A DNA stretch of 11,530 bases from Marinovum sp. (lineage in GTDB: Bacteria > Pseudomonadota > Alphaproteobacteria > Rhodobacterales > Rhodobacteraceae). Both the position numbers and the translations under genes were made by a program. Of the stretch, positions 10,150 to 11,530 are shown in pieces. Under the pieces are notes generated by a model that made no database searches, was not told where the DNA came from, and saw only the letters and a program-made list of their open reading frames with translations. How positions within the stretch are numbered: position 1 is the first letter of the stretch; every line of letters begins with the position of its first letter. The DNA is taken from NCBI GenBank assembly GCA_002684375.1, contig NYVC01000100.1, positions 25,780 to 37,309 on the forward strand, written 5' to 3'.

Positions 10150-11055
10150 TCACATCGGCTGCAGCTTTGGGTCTTCTTTCAGTAAGATGACAAGCGCTAT
10201 AACACTCAATGCAACGCCAATTAAGATCGGAGCCGGCGGCACTGCATGGCCCAAAACAATCTCCCAGACCAAGACCCAACTGGGCGTGAGATAAGTATAG
10301 GCCATCACTTTCGCAGGCGGCAACCGCAACGAAGCATATTGCATCAAAACAAAGGTAACCGATGTGGCCATGATCGCGACATACACAAGGGTGATCCAAA
10401 CAATAATTGGCAAATTCGCCCAATCGGTCGCCAGCAGGTCAGACCAGCCGATCCAACACAGTAGCACGGCACCCGCAGCCAAGACACCGAAAGTAAACAC
10501 CAACACCGGCTCGCCACGATGCAACCGGCGCACCATCGGCGTATAGACGGCATGCGCCAGACACCCCCAGAAAAAGATGCGCTCGCCAAGCCCGATTTGA
10601 AACTGCAAAAGCGCCAGCCAGTCAGCGCGAAAAATAACCCACAGCGCTCCTGCCCCCCCAACGGCCAGCGCCAATAAGACACGACGTGACATGGCCTGCT
10701 TTAATAATAGATAACCGGCAATTCCGGCCATAATCGGGGTTAACGTAAACACTGCAGATGTCGAAACCGGTGCGCTGGTTTTTAGGCCCTCGAACATCAA
10801 GACGAAATAGCACGCCATCATGGCGCCCAGGACTGTATGGCGCCACGGCGCCTGAAAATGCCGAAACGACATCTGCCCCATAACCATGCTGGCCCCCCCG
10901 ACAATCGCAGCGGCAAAGATAAAGCGGATGCCGTTCAACGCCAGTGGGGAAATAAAATTGGCAGCCATCCCCCCAAGCGAAAAAGATCCCGCAATTAGGG
11001 CTGAAAAGCACAGCATAGCAAAATGCGCACGCAGCGCCGCGGTCACAGGCACCAT
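10150..11055 (-). CDS. EamA/DMT-superfamily membrane transporter
   Basis: This is a ten-helix inner-membrane permease of the drug/metabolite transporter superfamily. The substrate cannot be told from sequence; relatives export amino acids, metabolites or drugs. The ATG at 11055 gives 301 residues, the usual length, although its Shine-Dalgarno is poor and GTG at 11046 is an alternative. The frame opens earlier at a TTG (11178), but those residues are hydrophilic and unlike the family. Two EamA halves are visible: helices near residues 10-32, 37-57, 71-91, 96-117 and 124-142, then five more from about 158 to 293. The first half contains TSAPVSTSAVFTLTPIMAGI and the second ASLRLPPAKVMAYTYLTP, the typical conserved fourth- and ninth-helix segments. 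It is on the same strand as secE and ends 153 bases upstream of it, but it is not part of the conserved ribosomal cluster. Family assignment is firm. Confidence 0.9.
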   Translation of the reverse strand: MVPVTAALRAHFAMLCFSALIAGSFSLGGMAANFISPLALNGIRFIFAAAIVGGASMVMGQMSFRHFQAPWRHTVLGAMMACYFVLMFEGLKTSAPVSTSAVFTLTPIMAGIAGYLLLKQAMSRRVLLALAVGGAGALWVIFRADWLALLQFQIGLGERIFFWGCLAHAVYTPMVRRLHRGEPVLVFTFGVLAAGAVLLCWIGWSDLLATDWANLPIIVWITLVYVAIMATSVTFVLMQYASLRLPPAKVMAYTYLTPSWVLVWEIVLGHAVPPAPILIGVALSVIALVILLKEDPKLQPM

Positions 11056-11530
11056 CCCGCTTGCGACATTCGCCACCGTGCTTTTAACAAAGCTGTACAA
11101 CGGATGTAACGGATGTGATCGAGCTGACGGCGGAACGTCACAACTGGGTCTGTCAAAGCGATGCCGCACCCTTTCCAAATTTGCGCAAGATCGCCGATCC
11201 GGGCTGCATGACCTAGCGGAACAACTGAATTTGCAGACTGCCTAGACCGCAGTCCTAGACCAAAACACCGTTATAAGAAAGAGCCACCCCACTACATGCT
11301 TAGGAGTGCGTTCAACACCATGATACTCTGCGTTGCCTGACGCTTGGATCAGACTTCATCGACGTGTAAATATCGGCTTTATAACCACGAACCAAGATGC
11401 TTATGTCATCAAATTTGCTGCCGCTGCGTTACTTTGGGTTCCAAGGCTGCAAATGCTTGGTTTCGGCCTGTTGACGGCAATCATGATCCGACCAGTGCTG
11501 GCGTATGCCCTGATCTTTGGCCCAAGCGCT
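11056..11530. other. Right-end region without a convincing gene
   Basis: These 475 bases hold no gene I can recognise. The part next to the transporter (11056-11178) is open in its frame but does not look like the protein family. On the + strand a frame is open from 11324 to the edge and includes a hydrophobic stretch (about 11411-11530, KFAAAALLWVPRLQ and onward), which could be the start or remnant of a membrane protein. On the minus strand a frame enters from the right edge and stops at 11401. Other short open pieces near 11290-11370 are broken by stops in every frame. The sequence beyond the window is needed to choose between a real gene entering from the right and decayed DNA. Confidence 0.3.
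11236..11261. repeat. Direct and inverted repeat upstream of the transporter gene
   Basis: CCTAGACC occurs twice (11241-11248 and 11254-11261), 13 bases apart, and GACTGC/GCAGTC (11236-11241 and 11249-11254) form a 6-bp inverted repeat enclosing the first copy. On the minus strand a TATAAC box (11270-11275) lies just upstream, which would place the repeats at the start of a transcript leading to the transporter gene. This resembles an operator, but no good -35 box is present, so the idea is weak. Confidence 0.35.

Noticed and set aside
11056..11178. A transporter with 41 more N-terminal residues from a TTG start
   Set aside because: The extension is hydrophilic, lacks family resemblance and lies before the first membrane helix; the ATG at 11055 gives the usual length.

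Overview
The window looks like ordinary chromosomal DNA from an alphaproteobacterium, most likely a member of the Rhodobacteraceae (Roseobacter group). The gene order secE-nusG-rplK-rplA-rplJ-rplL-rpoB-rpoC, the protein lengths and details such as the L10 and L7/L12 termini fit that group, and base composition is moderate for it. The assignment rests on recognising protein sequence, not on a search.

Every gene I can support lies on the minus strand, so transcription runs from high to low coordinates. From right to left: 11056-11530 holds no convincing gene; 10150-11055 is an EamA/DMT-family membrane transporter; 9799-9996 is secE; a spacer with a strong intrinsic-terminator-like hairpin follows; then nusG (9066-9599), rplK (8536-8961), rplA (7838-8536, sharing one base with rplK), a 243-base structured leader, rplJ (7076-7594), rplL (6627-7004), a 239-base spacer with hairpins, rpoB (2251-6387), and the first 731 codons of rpoC (1-2195), which runs off the left edge.

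The genes form the classic transcription and translation cluster. SecE belongs to the Sec translocon. NusG links RNA polymerase to Rho or the ribosome. L11, L1, L10 and L7/L12 build the ribosomal stalk and the GTPase-associated centre. RpoB and RpoC are the catalytic subunits of RNA polymerase. The spacers are where regulation can be read: autogenous control by L1 and L10 is known for this operon in E. coli, and hairpins lie in the corresponding places here.

I found no mobile element, CRISPR array, tRNA, rRNA or defence system, and no sign of a new multi-gene system. The points worth a second look are RNA structures in the spacers, a duplicated 11-residue module in the L10 tail, the secE-nusG terminator, and the poorly explained right end.
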